NCBI RefSeq assembly: GCF_047511655.1
Contig: NC_133395.1
Span: 74,495,910-74,559,909, forward strand
Origin: Castor canadensis
Taxonomy: Eukaryota; Chordata; Mammalia; Rodentia; Castoridae
DNA length: 64,000 bases
Direction: 5' to 3'
The translations under genes were made by a program, and so were the position numbers. The notes beneath the pieces are model-generated. The model was not told where the DNA came from, did not search any database, and was given only the letters and a program-made list of their open reading frames with translations. This document shows, one piece after another, positions 34,634 to 45,594 of this stretch; the first letter of the stretch is position 1; each line of letters starts with the position of its first letter.

Positions 34634-36094
34634 TTTAAATTTTATTATTCATATGTGCATACAAGGCTTGGGTCATTTCTCCCTCCTGCCCCCACCCCCT
34701 CCCTTACCACCCACTCCGCCCCTTCCCTCTCCCCCCCACCCCCTCAATACCCAGCAGAAACTATTTTGCCCTTATCTCTAATTTTGTTGTAGAGAGAGTA
34801 CAAGCAATAATAGGAAGGAACAAGGGTTTTTGCTGGTTGAGATAAGGATAGCTATACAGGGCATTGACTCACATTGATTTCCTGTGCGTGTGTGTTACCT
34901 TCTAGGTTAATTCTGTTTGATCTAACCTTTTCTCTAGGTCCTGGTCCCCTTTTCCTATTGGCCTCAGTTGCTTTTAAGGTATCTGCTTTAGTTTCTCTGC
35001 GTTAAGGGCAACAAATGCTATCTAGTTTTTTAGGTGTCTTACCTATCCTCATCCCTCCCTTGTGTGCTCTCGCTTTTATCATGTGCTCAAAGTCCAATCC
35101 CCTTGTTGTGTTTGCCCTTGATCTAATGTCTGCATATGAGGGAGAACATACGATTTTTGGTCTTTTGGGCCAGGCTAACCTCACTCAGAATGATGTTCTC
35201 CAATTCCATCCATTTACCAGCGAATGATAACATTTCATTCTTCTTCATGGCTGCATAAAATTCCATTGTGTATAGATACCACATTTTCTTAATCCATTCA
35301 TCAGTGGTGGGGCATCTTGGCTGTTTCCATAACTTGGCTATTGTGAATAGTGCCGCAATAAACATGGGTGTGCAGGTGCCTCTGGAGTCACCTGTGTCAC
35401 AGTCTTTTGGGTATATCCCCAAGAGTGGTATTGCTGGATCAAATGGTAGATCAATGTCCAGCTTTTTAAGTAGCCTCCAAATTTTTTTCCAGAGTGGTTG
35501 TACTAGTTTACATTCCCACCAACAGTGTAAGAGGGTTCCCACGTGAGCTGTAAACAAACATGGCGGCTGGCAGGAGCAGCAGCACCGCCCAGTAAGCAGG
35601 AGCAGGAAAGCTTGTGAAAGTGGCAGTGGGAGGAGAACTGCACAGGAGAGGGGGGAAGACCCACGTCCCACATGAACTGTAAATATACACGCAGGCCTGA
35701 GAACACGGGTGCAGTTCCCCAGTGCTTGCAAAGGGGAAAGCTTGTAGCAGAGGCTCACGCATAGGAGAAATCTGAGCAACAAAGCCTGCGGGTCCAGGTG
35801 AGTGCTAAGCTCACCCCAGAGATCTGCATAAATAACGCCTCCAGCAACAGCAGGCTGACAACAGCGGGCAGGCAAGCCACAGCTGCAGATACCATTCTCA
35901 GAACTATCTCCAGACTCTTTTTTTTTTCTTTTCTTTGTCTCCCTACCTTTGATGAGAGAACAACCGAATTACACCTGCAAGCTGAAAAACTTACTGAAAC
36001 TGTATTGCATTTGAACTGGGACACTTGGTGGGGTTATTTTTGTGCATGTGTGTGTGTAGTTTTGTTCTTCTTTATGTGTCCCCTTTGATGAGAT
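34634..36094 (-). mobile_element. L1 insertion with inverted 5' segment
   Basis: A 14-base duplication, gatgaaacattttt, at 34620-34633 and 36095-36108 encloses two L1 parts. 34634 to about 35540 is the L1 3' UTR and C-terminal ORF2 in minus orientation. About 35541-36094 reads as an L1 5'-UTR-like sequence in plus orientation ('acatggcggctggcaggagcagcag', 'tgaactgggacacttgg'). This is the structure expected from twin priming with a large internal deletion. On the minus strand the insertion junction reads TT|AAAAATG, fitting L1 endonuclease preference. The 250-codon minus frame at 35123-35875 crosses the inversion junction and is chimeric. Confidence 0.85.
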
Positions 36095-36109
36095 GATGAA
36101 ACATTTTTA

Positions 36110-37010
36110 ATGTCAACTTAGAGAAAGGTAAAAAAAGAGAAACATCGATCACTTCTCAAAAATTTTTAGGGGCTGTATGATGTTGTTAATACAATATATG
36201 ATTCATTTTTAGCTATGTTTTAAAGGACTGGTAAGTTATTTTCCTAGTATGCACTTTCTGAGAATATAAATAATGACAAAATAAGAGTCAAACTCAGACA
36301 TTTTAACACAATTGTATCTGCTAATCCACAGTTCATATTCAAATTTCTCCAGTTATCTCAGAGATGTACTTTATCCAAGCAAAGAGACATGTGTCTGTTT
36401 GGGAGGAGTTGTCACCATTTACACATTGGACATAAATACTTAGGCTTCAGAATATCTCATGTCTTAAACTTAAATCTGAGAAACCAGCTCTCAGTCTAAA
36501 CTTCCAGCACAGTAAATTCACATAGCCCATGATGGTAGATCTGCTCCCTTGACTCAGTAAATGGCATTGCCACACAAAAGTCTTATACAAATAATTATAA
36601 AAACCCAAAGCAAATTAAAGTTGCAATATGAATACATTGCTTGTACATTTTTCTTGTCATTATACTAATCTATTTGTGTTTCTTATTTAAGGTGTTTGAA
36701 ATAGTCCAGAAAACCAAGGATTTGTATTCCTAAAAGGATGATGCACTGGTATCAACCATACAGCTGAAGGAATGGACAAAATATTTTTAATTATTGTTAA
36801 ACACAAAGGTGTTTGAACTGGAAATAAATTATTTTAAAAAGTACCTTAAGATGAAACTTAAATGAGTAGTGAACAAAAGAAATCAGTGGAACAGTGGAAG
36901 CGACAAATGCCAGAGTATGACCAGGTTAAGAAAGCTAATAAAAGACTTCCCCCAATAAATCTGGGGCCACAAAGAGCTATAAGTATGAATTCTTCTATAA
37001 TATCCCTTCA
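36110..37010. other. No gene or repeat recognised
   Basis: AT-rich single-copy-like sequence. The open frame at 36862-37068 begins in unique sequence with a lysine-rich stretch but runs into a SINE and has no splice support. Confidence 0.45.
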
Positions 37011-37014
37011 GAAA

Positions 37015-37245
37015 ACTGTCTGTCTCATACCTTGGACTCTGATCCTCCCATCTATGCATCTTGCATAGTTGGATGACAGGCATGCTTGGATAACAGTCAT
37101 TCACAATCACACCTAGCTTGTTAGTTGAGATGGGGTCTTGCTAACTTCTCTCCCACCCCCTGGAGCTGGCCTCAAACCATGATCCTCCTGATCTCTGCTT
37201 CCTGAGTAGCTGGGATTACAGATGTGAGCCACTAGGCCCAGTCCA
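37015..37245 (-). mobile_element. B1-like dimer SINE fragment
   Basis: Two B1-like right-half blocks in reverse: 'ttggactctgatcctcccatctatgcatc...ggatgacaggcatgc' and 'gatggggtcttgctaac...agctggcctcaaaccatgatcctcctgatctctgcttcctgagtagctgggattacagatgtgagccact'. They match the B1 arms of the composite SINEs at 1528 and 63565, but with no ID arm visible. Confidence 0.75.
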
Positions 37246-37464
37246 AGCTTCCAGTTGGTCCTCTGCTTCCTCAAAGTGCAAATAATATAGTTTCACACAG
37301 TATCATTTGAAAGCATTACATCCTCCTCCTCCTCCTCAGAACCTCCAGGTTCCCCTCCCAGGGAAATACACTCTTCAGTCTGGCAGTGAGGGTGTGTGTT
37401 ATTCACAGCACATAATGTAAAAACAGAACTGGATTAATTTGAACTTTGCTACAAACATTCCTGT

Positions 37465-37680
37465 TCAGCAATCCATTTTTTGCACTCTGGAGGAATTGGT
37501 ATTAGATTCATCTCTTGGAATAGAATCCCCTTTGAAAATAGCAGTGAACTGAGTTTTCACAAGGGCTTCTAAAACTGTTGGAGCTTTATATAAATAATCC
37601 ACAACTTCATTCATAAAGTTATTTCCCCTTATGTTTGGTTCCTGAAGAGCCACTGTGGAAAATTTTGAAATTAGCAGATG
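37465..37680 (-). pseudogene. Unidentified open segment, possible exon or retrocopy fragment
   Basis: A minus frame of about 65-70 codons gives a soluble-protein-like composition, including 'NNFMNEVVDYLYKAPTVLEA'. On the minus strand a modest acceptor-like 'ttttccacag' lies just before the segment near 37657, and no good donor follows before the stop at 37465. I do not recognise the protein. Options are an exon fragment of a decayed gene, a piece of a processed copy, or chance. Confidence 0.25.
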
Positions 37681-38145
37681 CTGAGCATCTTAGTGTAAAA
37701 GCAAAGATGCTAGCATTTGAAAGTATCAGCACAGTGAATGAGGGTGGCTTCTAATCCCCATCAAATGATCCTTACCACAAACTATCACCTGTTTCTCTGA
37801 TGAGTGGCTCTGAATTCCCAGATGATGCATGAGAACACCAAGAGGTGACAATGATGTGCGGACAGACACACTGATGAGCTGTTACACAAATGTTAGTGAT
37901 TGCTAGCCTGGGGGTTTTAAATCTTTGGTGTGATATCAGGGAGAAATGGGCACAGCTGTCAGTAAAAGAGATTTAGGATAATGCCAGTTATATTCATGGT
38001 GTACATAAAAGAATGTGGAGCAGACATGTGACTTGGCAGGCACAGCACTGGTCACACTTCTAGCATAATTATATATAGCCCAAAGCAGCATGTAACAGAA
38101 GTCCACCCAGGGAAATCTGGCTGCCAGCCCAGTAAAACAAAGCAT
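37681..38145. other. No gene or repeat recognised
   Basis: Single-copy-looking sequence between the open segment at 37465 and the MLT1 LTR. Confidence 0.45.
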
Positions 38146-38149
38146 GGTA

Positions 38150-38605
38150 TGGTGTGATAGTCAGAATAATGTTCCCATCTGAATCCTCTGAACCTGTAAA
38201 TGCTTTCCATAGTAAAAGGGACTTTGCAGATGGAATTAAGAATCTTGGGATGGGGGAATTATTCTGATATTCATGCCGACTGAATGGAATTACCAGGGAT
38301 CTTATGAGAGGTGGGAGGGGCCAAGAGAGAGATTGACAGGTGCCACACTGCTGGCTTTGAGGATGGAGAAAGGAACCAGGAGCCAAGGAATGTGGGTGGC
38401 CTCTTAGAAGCTGGAAACCACAAGGAAGTGGAGTCCCCCTAGGACCTCTAGAAGGAGCCCAGCCCTGTGGACATCTTGATTTCTAGCCCAGTGAGACCTA
38501 TTTAAGAATTCTCACTTCTAGAACTGTCAGATAATCAACTCACATTGTGTTAAGCCACTGAATTGTGGTCATTAGTTAAAACAGTCACAGGAAACTGACA
38601 CAAAC
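38150..38605 (+). mobile_element. MLT1-type MaLR LTR
   Basis: Nearly complete order of MLT1 landmarks: 'aataatgttcccatctgaatcctctgaacctg', 'aaagggactttgcagatggaattaag', 'gaggatggagaaaggaaccaggagccaaggaatg', 'ctagaaggagcccagccctgtggacatcttgatttctagcccagtgagacc', 'ttaagccactgaattgtggtcattag', and a terminus near 38605. Old mammalian LTR. Confidence 0.85.
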
Positions 38606-38619
38606 AGTGAACTGAGATC

Positions 38620-39230
38620 TCCCATAGTGGAAAGTTCCTGTGTTCTGTGTTCTGCTTCATGTTCTCCCAGTTGGGAGTTCCGACTCTTAATAAAGTCTGG
38701 ATGTGTGTTTTACAATGTTATATGTTTTCAGAACATTTCATGATTCTATTGCCTAATAAGAAAAAGAAATTAAAATTTTTAATCAATGCTTTGGGTCTGT
38801 GGAAAAATCATTAATTCAAGCAATACCCAGGGCATCTCTCTATATCAAAGGAGGATGCAATGTCATAAGCAAATACCTGGCACCTTTGTTAGAACCAGCA
38901 GCCTGAGGGGAATCTTGCCCAGGCCCTGTCTCAAGCCCTCTTTTGTTCAGGATTTCTTATTGCCCATTTACTAAAATCCCATCTGAATAGAAATTTTAGA
39001 ATGGTGTATATCCTTTATTGGTTTAACAATTTTTCAATAATGAGAGCTATTTACTAATAGCACACATGGATTATAATTAGATATGTGGCGTTATCAATGT
39101 GTCGGATGACTAGGGAAATTTATCAGAATTCTGAAGATTTGGAATGAATTGGCTTGTATAATTTTAAAGTCAATACATACGTTTAATATGGGTTTGTATG
39201 TACTATGCTATGTATTTTGATTCACTGTAT
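38620..39230. other. No gene or repeat recognised
   Basis: AT-rich sequence. A short open frame at 38786-38974 is unsupported. Confidence 0.45.
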
Positions 39231-39234
39231 CATT

Positions 39235-39402
39235 TAACTCATGTATTACTCAAAACAACCCTAAAAAGTAAGAGCTAATATTATACCCATTTTACAGAAG
39301 AGAACACTGAGGGGCAGAGAATTTAATTAACTTGTCCATTGTCCCTAGTGAGTTGCAGAACCAGGATTAAAATCCACTTGTGACTCTAGCACTCTCATAT
39401 TT
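39235..39402 (-). mobile_element. MIR SINE
   Basis: 'ttatacccattttacagaagagaacactgaggggcagagaatttaattaacttgtccattgtccctagtgagttgcagaaccaggattaaaatcca' is the reverse complement of the MIR core ('...aagttacttaacctctctgtgcctcagtttcctc...'). MIR is a tRNA-derived SINE shared by mammals. Confidence 0.85.
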
Positions 39403-39953
39403 TAACTATAAACATGTTTGTCAAATTTGAATAATATAAGGCCCTTTCTCAAGAAATGTTGCTCATGCATTCTGGCCATCAGGTTAAATTACTTGCATTT
39501 TATTTACTTAAGCTTATATAAACCTAATACCGTACATTTCTTATGTTATGACTCTTATACAAAATCAAAGCTAATTTAAAAAGTGAATACAATCAACATT
39601 TCCAAGCCAATAAAATGAATTCTATTAATTTAAGGTGATGGTCTTTTTTTGTTACTGTTCTAAAACTAAGTTACTACAGCTAAATTTTATAGTAGAAAAA
39701 TAGAACTTCAGATATAGTTCTGTTTTGACTTTTTGCATTCTGACTTTGCTAATGCTATTACCTAAGGTTTTTGTTCATGTACATCTGTTGAACAAAATCT
39801 TATTCATTAATTCAAGACTTTGAGCAAAAGGGTTCAGGCAGACACCAAGGACTATTCCATAGTGCTGGCTGGAAATCATAGGCAGAGAGTCAATGGATCC
39901 ATAAGTCCTTCCCTATCCTCTGGGCATCCCACAGAGATGTGCTTGTGTGGAAC
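39403..39953. other. No gene or repeat recognised
   Basis: AT-rich sequence with no identifiable exon, RNA gene or transposon. Confidence 0.45.
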
Positions 39954-39970
39954 ATAAATAGATGCCTTGG

Positions 39971-40072
39971 GGGCTGGGATGTAGCTCGGTGGTACAGCGC
40001 TTGCCTAGCATGCGTGAGGCCCTGGGTTCGATCCCAGCACCAAAAAAGAAAAGACAAAAAAAAAATAATTAA
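39971..40072 (+). mobile_element. Young ID SINE
   Basis: Identical in body, and in the distinctive tail start 'ccaaaaaagaaaagacaaaaa', to the ID at 12202-12304. It is flanked by a 17-base duplication, ataaatagatgccttgg, at 39954-39970 and 40073-40089. Intact A-box-like and B-box-like promoter elements suggest it is a recent copy of an active source. Confidence 0.95.
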
Positions 40073-40089
40073 ATAAATAGATGCCTTGG

Positions 40090-40540
40090 CACCAGGAAGC
40101 TGTGCTCCAGGGGAGGGAGGCTGCTTACCCTACCCCATCCATGCTCTCCTGTTTTTGCATGCTTTGCAAACAGAGGACAACATGGGTTTGAGTACCAGCT
40201 GCTCAGGGCAGTCGCACCCTGACACAGCACTGAGAGCCTCTTACAGAAGGCTGAGTACACATATAACCCTGCCTGCCAAGGGGTGGGGAGCCCCTGGACC
40301 CAGCTAACTTGCTGCTCTCTCTGCCAGGGAAGCCATTTGGTAATGATCTGATTATCAAATCAGATAATTGAGCAGTTTAAGAAAGAGACCATATATATTG
40401 CAAAGGAATGAGTGGGATTCAGAAACTCCACCAGGAAAACTTGCAATAAATCAACACTAACAACTGTGAGGAGCTATTTAATATCCCTGCATCTGAAGGG
40501 GCAAGAGGTGGAGCTGTTCAGGTACCACATACACAGGAGA
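40090..40540. other. No gene or repeat recognised
   Basis: Moderately GC-rich for the first 230 bases, then AT-rich. Open frames on both strands (40069-40307) overlap each other and lack domain features. Confidence 0.45.
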
Positions 40541-40544
40541 TTTT

Positions 40545-41808
40545 TGGGAAAGGCTCTCTAACAGGAGCAGAGGTTTTTGACAGATGACACCACCAGCAGG
40601 GTGTTGGTGAAGATGTGGGGAAAAAGGAACCTTCATACACTATTGATGGGAATGTAAATTAGTACTATGGAAAACAGTATGGAGGCTCCACAAAAAAAAA
40701 AAAAAAAAAAAAAACTAAAAATAAGCCAGAAGACCATGGCTCAGGCTGCAGAGATCAGGAGGATCGTGATTCGAAGCCAGAAGCCAACCCAGGCAAATAG
40801 TTTGTGAAACCCTATCTCAAAAAAGGTGGAGTGGCTCAAGGTATAGGCTCTGAGTTCAAGCCGCAGTACTGCAAAAAGAAAAAAAAGAACTGCTATATGA
40901 TCCAGCAATACTACTCCTAGGGATGTATCTGAAGGAATGTAAGTCAGCTTACAATAAAGGCACCTGCTCACTCATGTTTATTGTTGCATTATTCACAATA
41001 ACTAAGCTATGAAAACAGCTTCATCAACTGATGAATGGATTAATGTGGTATTTACATACAATGGAATTTTATTCAGTCATAAAGAAAAAAGAAATTTGGT
41101 CATTGCAGGTAAATGGATTGAACTGGAGATCATCATCTTAAGTGAAGTTAGCCAGGTTCAGAAGACCAAAAGCCACATGTTTTCTCTCAAATACAGACCT
41201 AATACAAATACAGCAATATCATGAAAAACAGGTCACACTAAGGCTCTCCTTAGTCACATATGAGAGGGAAAGAAGGAAGTTAAGAAGGTGAGTATGATTT
41301 GATTAGTGTAATTTCTATACAAGAATGTATACAGAATTTTTAAACCCGTTGAAATCATCATAAGAAGGGGATTAAGGTAGAAAGGAGAAAAATAGAGGGG
41401 ATGAACCATTTTGGGTTATGATATATACATATATATATATATAACACATATATATATATGGAAATGTCACAATGAAACACCCTGTATAGCTATCTCAAAC
41501 AAGCAAAAATGACTAAAAAAATGGAGAACAGAAAGGTAAAACAGGTCCTTTCCTGGGGGTTTTGTACAAGTGGGAGGGGGAGGATATAAGGGAAGGGTGT
41601 AAGAGGGAGAATATGGTAGAAATATTATGTACTCATCTATGAAAATAGAAAACTGAGACCTTTTGAAACTATTCCAGGAATGGGGGAGGGGGGATGAAAG
41701 AGAATGATGGAGAGGCCATCAACTATGATATATTGTAAGAACTTTGGTAAATGTCACAATGTACCTTCAGCACAACAACGACAACAACAATAATCATAAT
41801 AAAAGAAG
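40545..41808 (+). mobile_element. 5'-truncated L1 with SINE insertion
   Basis: Begins near the C-terminal ORF2 'ggtgaagatgtggggaaaaaggaaccttcatacactattgatgggaatgtaaattagt' and continues through 'gatccagcaatactactcctaggg' and 'ggaattttattcagtcataaag'. A long 3' UTR extends to an A-rich end at about 41808, with an (AT)n patch at 41418-41458. It is split by a SINE at 40715-40893. Confidence 0.8.
40715..40893 (+). mobile_element. B1-ID dimeric SINE inside L1
   Basis: A B1-like left arm ('gatcaggaggatcgtgattcgaagccag...aggcaaatagtttgtgaaaccctatctcaaaaaa') is joined to an ID-like right arm ('ggtggagtggctcaaggtataggctctgagttcaagccgcagtactgc') and an A-rich tail. L1 ORF2 sequence resumes after the tail ('gaactgctatatgatccagcaa'). 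B1-ID dimers of this type are known from several squirrel-related and castorimorph rodents. Confidence 0.85.
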
Positions 41809-42410
41809 GGAGATGGCTCCACCCGAGCCTACTTCCCAATTTCCAGCAGGAAGCCAGAGAAGGTGGCCAGTAGACCTGGGGCATAAACAGGAAATAACCG
41901 GTACATCAGAAAACCTAGAGAGACCCTCTGGGGTCATTGTGGACACAATCCCATCTGTCTCTCCACAAACACCTCATTTGCTGCTTCAGGATAATGAAAT
42001 GTTGGAACCCAAACATGGTTGTAACAATTTGGTCTTTTGAAGACAAGGCTAGCATTGTGGCATTATTGAAATCTACCTTAAATGGACATCTCTAATGCGA
42101 TTATTACTGGAATTAGATCTGGAAACTCCCTGAAGTTTACTTGCAGTCATGAAGATAATGAAAAAATTCAGACTCTTAAAAATTCTGTAAGAGAGGGGCC
42201 TTGTTCTCTGCATTTTGAGCAACAAATCAAGATTTGTTACTATAGCCTCTCTTGGCCTTCAACGTGAGGCCTATTTTCACAGTATAATACTGCATCATTT
42301 GGCCTTTACTATTCACAAAAACATTGCCTATGAACGAGGTCTGTCCCTATTCTTTCCTAATGACAGTTACACCTTATTCACATCAAATGAAGTTCTTATT
42401 TATTTAGTTA
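41809..42410. other. No gene or repeat recognised
   Basis: Single-copy-looking sequence. Open frames at 41744-42040 and 42082-42442 lack domains and splice context. Confidence 0.45.
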
Positions 42411-42412
42411 TT

Positions 42413-42500
42413 TATTTGGCTTTTCGCAGTGCTAGGAGTTAAACTTAGGCCTACAGCATGCTAGGCAAGCCTCATACCACTGAACTATATCCCAGCCTAA
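42413..42500 (-). mobile_element. ID SINE, reverse orientation
   Basis: 'ttggcttttcgcagtgctaggagttaaacttaggcctacagcatgctaggcaagcctcataccactgaactatatcccagcc' is the complement of the ID sequence '...ggctgggatatagttcagtggtatgaggcttgcctagcatgc...'. Confidence 0.85.
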
Positions 42501-43955
42501 ATCAAACCTTCAATTTCTTAAGTAACTTTTTGTGGAAAAGACTTTCATTGATAAATTGTATCTGATAAAGAAAAGTTTCATCTTTGTAGTTGTAAAAAAA
42601 TGTGATAATAATTTTAGTTTGGACATTGATAATTGCTTGTTACTAACACATAGATATAAATATTATAGTAATCACTGGTTGCCCAAATGCTGAGATTAAT
42701 TTTCATAATATTATCTAACTACAAGAAAGGTTAAAATTCAAACTTACTACAGAGAAATCTCAAAATTCCAAGAATGCATCTAGCAGTCTAAGCCACATTA
42801 AGGAATCTTGGGTTGGGTTCTTGACCAGCATGAGCATTTGGGCCTTAAAGATCGCTGAGACGTGATTGAAGATTGAGAATGACCAGCTGCTCAAGAAGCT
42901 CTCCCTGACCTATTTTTCATGGTGATGGATGGGTCTCCCTCCTATATGGCCTGATGCTGCAGCCACATTTTCTGAGCTGGGGGAGGGACAGCAGAGTGTT
43001 TGCATTTGATAGCGTGGGATTCAAGTTTGTTTTTCTCTCCCTTTTTGCTTAGATGAAACATGCAGTATTCCAGAGGCTCAGGCCTTCCCTTATCCCCTCT
43101 TCTAAAGGATTTATGAGGAGACAGGCTCTGTTTTTGAGCTGGGATGGCCTACGAACAATGAACACACAAATTTTACCTAATTTAAGGCAGGATGCAGTTG
43201 TCAAGAGATGAAAGGCAGAAGTCCTTTTAGATTAAAATACAATTTCCCTTCTGATAATCAAAGTACCCAGAGTGGGTAAAGACAAAACGGGGAAAAGCCA
43301 TATATAAAGTGTGTGGGGCACTGGCAAGGCCCTGTGAAGATATAGAACAGAGGAAGGGACAAGGCTAGTATGCAAGGGAGAGCAGAGCTGTCACAGTAGG
43401 TGACAGCTCTGAAGGTAGCCAACAGGCAGCAAACCATCTCCTCTGCCTTGTTTGCTCCTCTTACCATGCCACAGGTTATCATACCTGGAAGGAATCCAAG
43501 TGTTGAAGAAGGACAGGTTGCAGCAGTCTGCCCAGGGCAGGTAATGAGAGAAGAGAGATGAAGAGAACAGAATTCTGTCATGCTGGAAATGAATCATGTC
43601 CACCACACACCATTACAACAGGACTTTGCTCCAAAGAACAATCCAAAGCAAAATCTCATCTACTTCCTTTTGGAGGGTAAGATATGAACTGTCCTTTTAA
43701 ATTCAGTATACAATATCCTTAGAATCTGGAAATCATGGAAGTCTTTAGATCATATATTATGGGGTGGAGGGACCCCTTGCATTAACTGCAATGTTAAAGC
43801 CCAGGGTGGGGGTGGGGAGAACCCTTAGAGCAAGACAGGGTCCTGCACCAACCATTCCTGGCTTCTTCAACAGTATTTATTGAGCAAGAGCTCTCTGAAA
43901 ACAGCATGAAAATTAGTAAGCTGGAGTTTCTTGATTTGGGAACTGTCTGATAAAC
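42501..43955. other. No gene or repeat recognised
   Basis: About 1.45 kb of single-copy-looking sequence. The overlapping minus frames at 43258-43606 show no protein-family signature. Confidence 0.45.
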
Positions 43956-43967
43956 AAACAGGTTTAA

Positions 43968-44265
43968 CCTAGAAGGTAACACACACGCACAGGAAATTAA
44001 TGTGAGTCAACTCCCTGTATAGCTATCCTTATCTCAACCAGCAAAAACCCTTGTTCCTTCCTATTATTGCTTATACTCTCTCTACAACAAAATTAGAAAT
44101 AAGGGCAAAATAGTTTCTGCTGGGTATTGAGGGGGTTGGGGGGGGAGAGGGAGGGGGCGGAGTGGGTGGTAAGGGAGGGGGTGGGGGCAGGGGGGAGAAA
44201 TGACCCAAGCCTTGTATGCACATATGAATAATAATAATAAAAAAAATCTCCTCTGGGGGGAAAAA
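43968..44265 (+). mobile_element. Short L1 3' end insertion with extra 3' sequence
   Basis: A 5'-truncated copy of the same L1 3' UTR as 34634-34895, in opposite orientation, bounded by the 12-base duplication aaacaggtttaa at 43956-43967 and 44266-44277. After the expected A-rich end at about 44246 come 14 non-L1 bases, tctcctctgggggg (44247-44260), and a second A run. That arrangement is expected of a short 3' transduction. Confidence 0.8.
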
Positions 44266-44534
44266 AAACAGGTTTAAATTGAAGTGAAAAGAGAAACATA
44301 CAAGAAGATAGAGGGCTTTGAAAATATAAAATATAATACAAAAAGTTCTATGGAACTGGTGGAGGCATACCTTGGTACATTGCTAGAGTACTGTAAGCAT
44401 TCTAGGTGGCTCATAGTAAGGACATTAAAATGTTTATGTTGCTGTATCTACTATTTCATAAATAGGAATTTAACCTAAAGAAATAATCTTGAATGTGTAC
44501 CAAGATTTAGCTATTAAGATATATATAGCAACTG

Positions 44535-44536
44535 TA

Positions 44537-44574
<38 letters not shown>
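44535..44574. repeat. (TG)n microsatellite
   Basis: About 19 TG units with a 'tgta' start on the plus strand. Confidence 0.95.
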
Positions 44575-44577
<3 letters not shown>

Positions 44578-44579
44578 AG

Positions 44580-45180
44580 AGATAAAGATCTCAGATGGAT
44601 TCTTTTTAGGGGTTGGATTCAGGTGGTTTTATTATTTGTTTTTCCTTTCTTCAAAGTAACTTTGTTTTAGTTTTAACATGGTAAGATTTATTGAGGCAAA
44701 AGTAAAAGCAAAATTACACTCTGAAGATAGGGATGAGAGCAGGCAATTGGACCAAGGAACAGATCGCTCCAGCTCTTGGGTCTTTAGCACTTTCACGCAC
44801 TGTAGGTGATTAAGTATGTTAAACTTATGTACACAATTATGGAGTTTTCTAAGAAACAGGGAAGCTTTTCCAGGAACCAAGGGACAGGGAGTGGTTGTAC
44901 CTAATGAGGGTGTTTCAGAGCTAAGATGGTGATTGGAGGGGAGGTGCATGCATCAAAATGCAACTATAATGAGATGTAACTGAGGCCTCTGGCTAACATG
45001 TAGGTTTGGGAAAGTCCTTGCTGGGAGACCATTTTATGGCATTCCAAGGGGTAGGTCAACTATGACACCAGAATTTTTTGAGAAGGATGTTTGCAAGGTG
45101 TATCTGGATATGGTGCGGCACCAGGTTTTTTGTGTCTTTCAATTTATTGTTCCATTTCTGCCTGCCTACTACATCTCAGT
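44580..45180. other. No gene or repeat firmly recognised
   Basis: 'ttaacatggtaagatttattgaggcaaaagtaaaagc' at 44675-44710 could be an LTR polyadenylation region in reverse, but nothing else confirms this. Confidence 0.35.
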
Positions 45181-45184
45181 TTGG

Positions 45185-45582
45185 ATCTGAGCAGAGTTCA
45201 GAGGTAGGGCCTTTGACAGGTGATTGATTCTTAAGAATTCTAACTTCATCAATACATTGACCCATTGATGAATTCATAGTTTAATGGACTACTGGGAGAT
45301 GGTGGACATTTTAGGAGGTAGAACCTAGTTAGAGAAAGGTGTCTCCTTGAAGGCATATTTTTTTCTGAGGCCCCTTCCTCTCTCTTCCTGCCTCCAGGCT
45401 CCATGAGATAAGCAGCCTATGTACTCCCACCGCCATGATGATCTACCTCACCACAGTCCCAGAAACAGTGGAGTCAGGCGAACATGGCCTGAAATCCCTG
45501 AGGCTGTAATCCAAAATAATCCTTTCCTCCTTTAAATTGATCTTTCTCAGGTATTTTGTCAGTGATGGAAAGCTCACACAGC
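45185..45582 (+). mobile_element. MaLR-type LTR
   Basis: 'cagaggtagggcctttgacaggtgattgattcttaagaattctaacttcatcaatacattgacccattgatgaattcat', 'ctccaggctccatgagataagcagcctatg', 'cctgaggctgtaatccaaaataatcctttcctcctttaaattgatctttctcaggtattttgtcagtgatgg' match the order of the LTR at 10100-10550. The 5' end is truncated. Confidence 0.75.
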
Positions 45583-45594
45583 ATTCAAAATCCT

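Noticed and set aside
34599..34781. Proline-rich open frame
   Set aside because: Reads the complement of the G-rich L1 3' UTR tract. The same artefact occurs at 44093-44341.
35123..35875. 250-codon minus-strand open frame, the longest in the window
   Set aside because: Its C-terminal part is L1 ORF2 and its N-terminal part is antisense of an inverted L1 5' segment. It crosses the inversion junction, so it is an accidental chimera.
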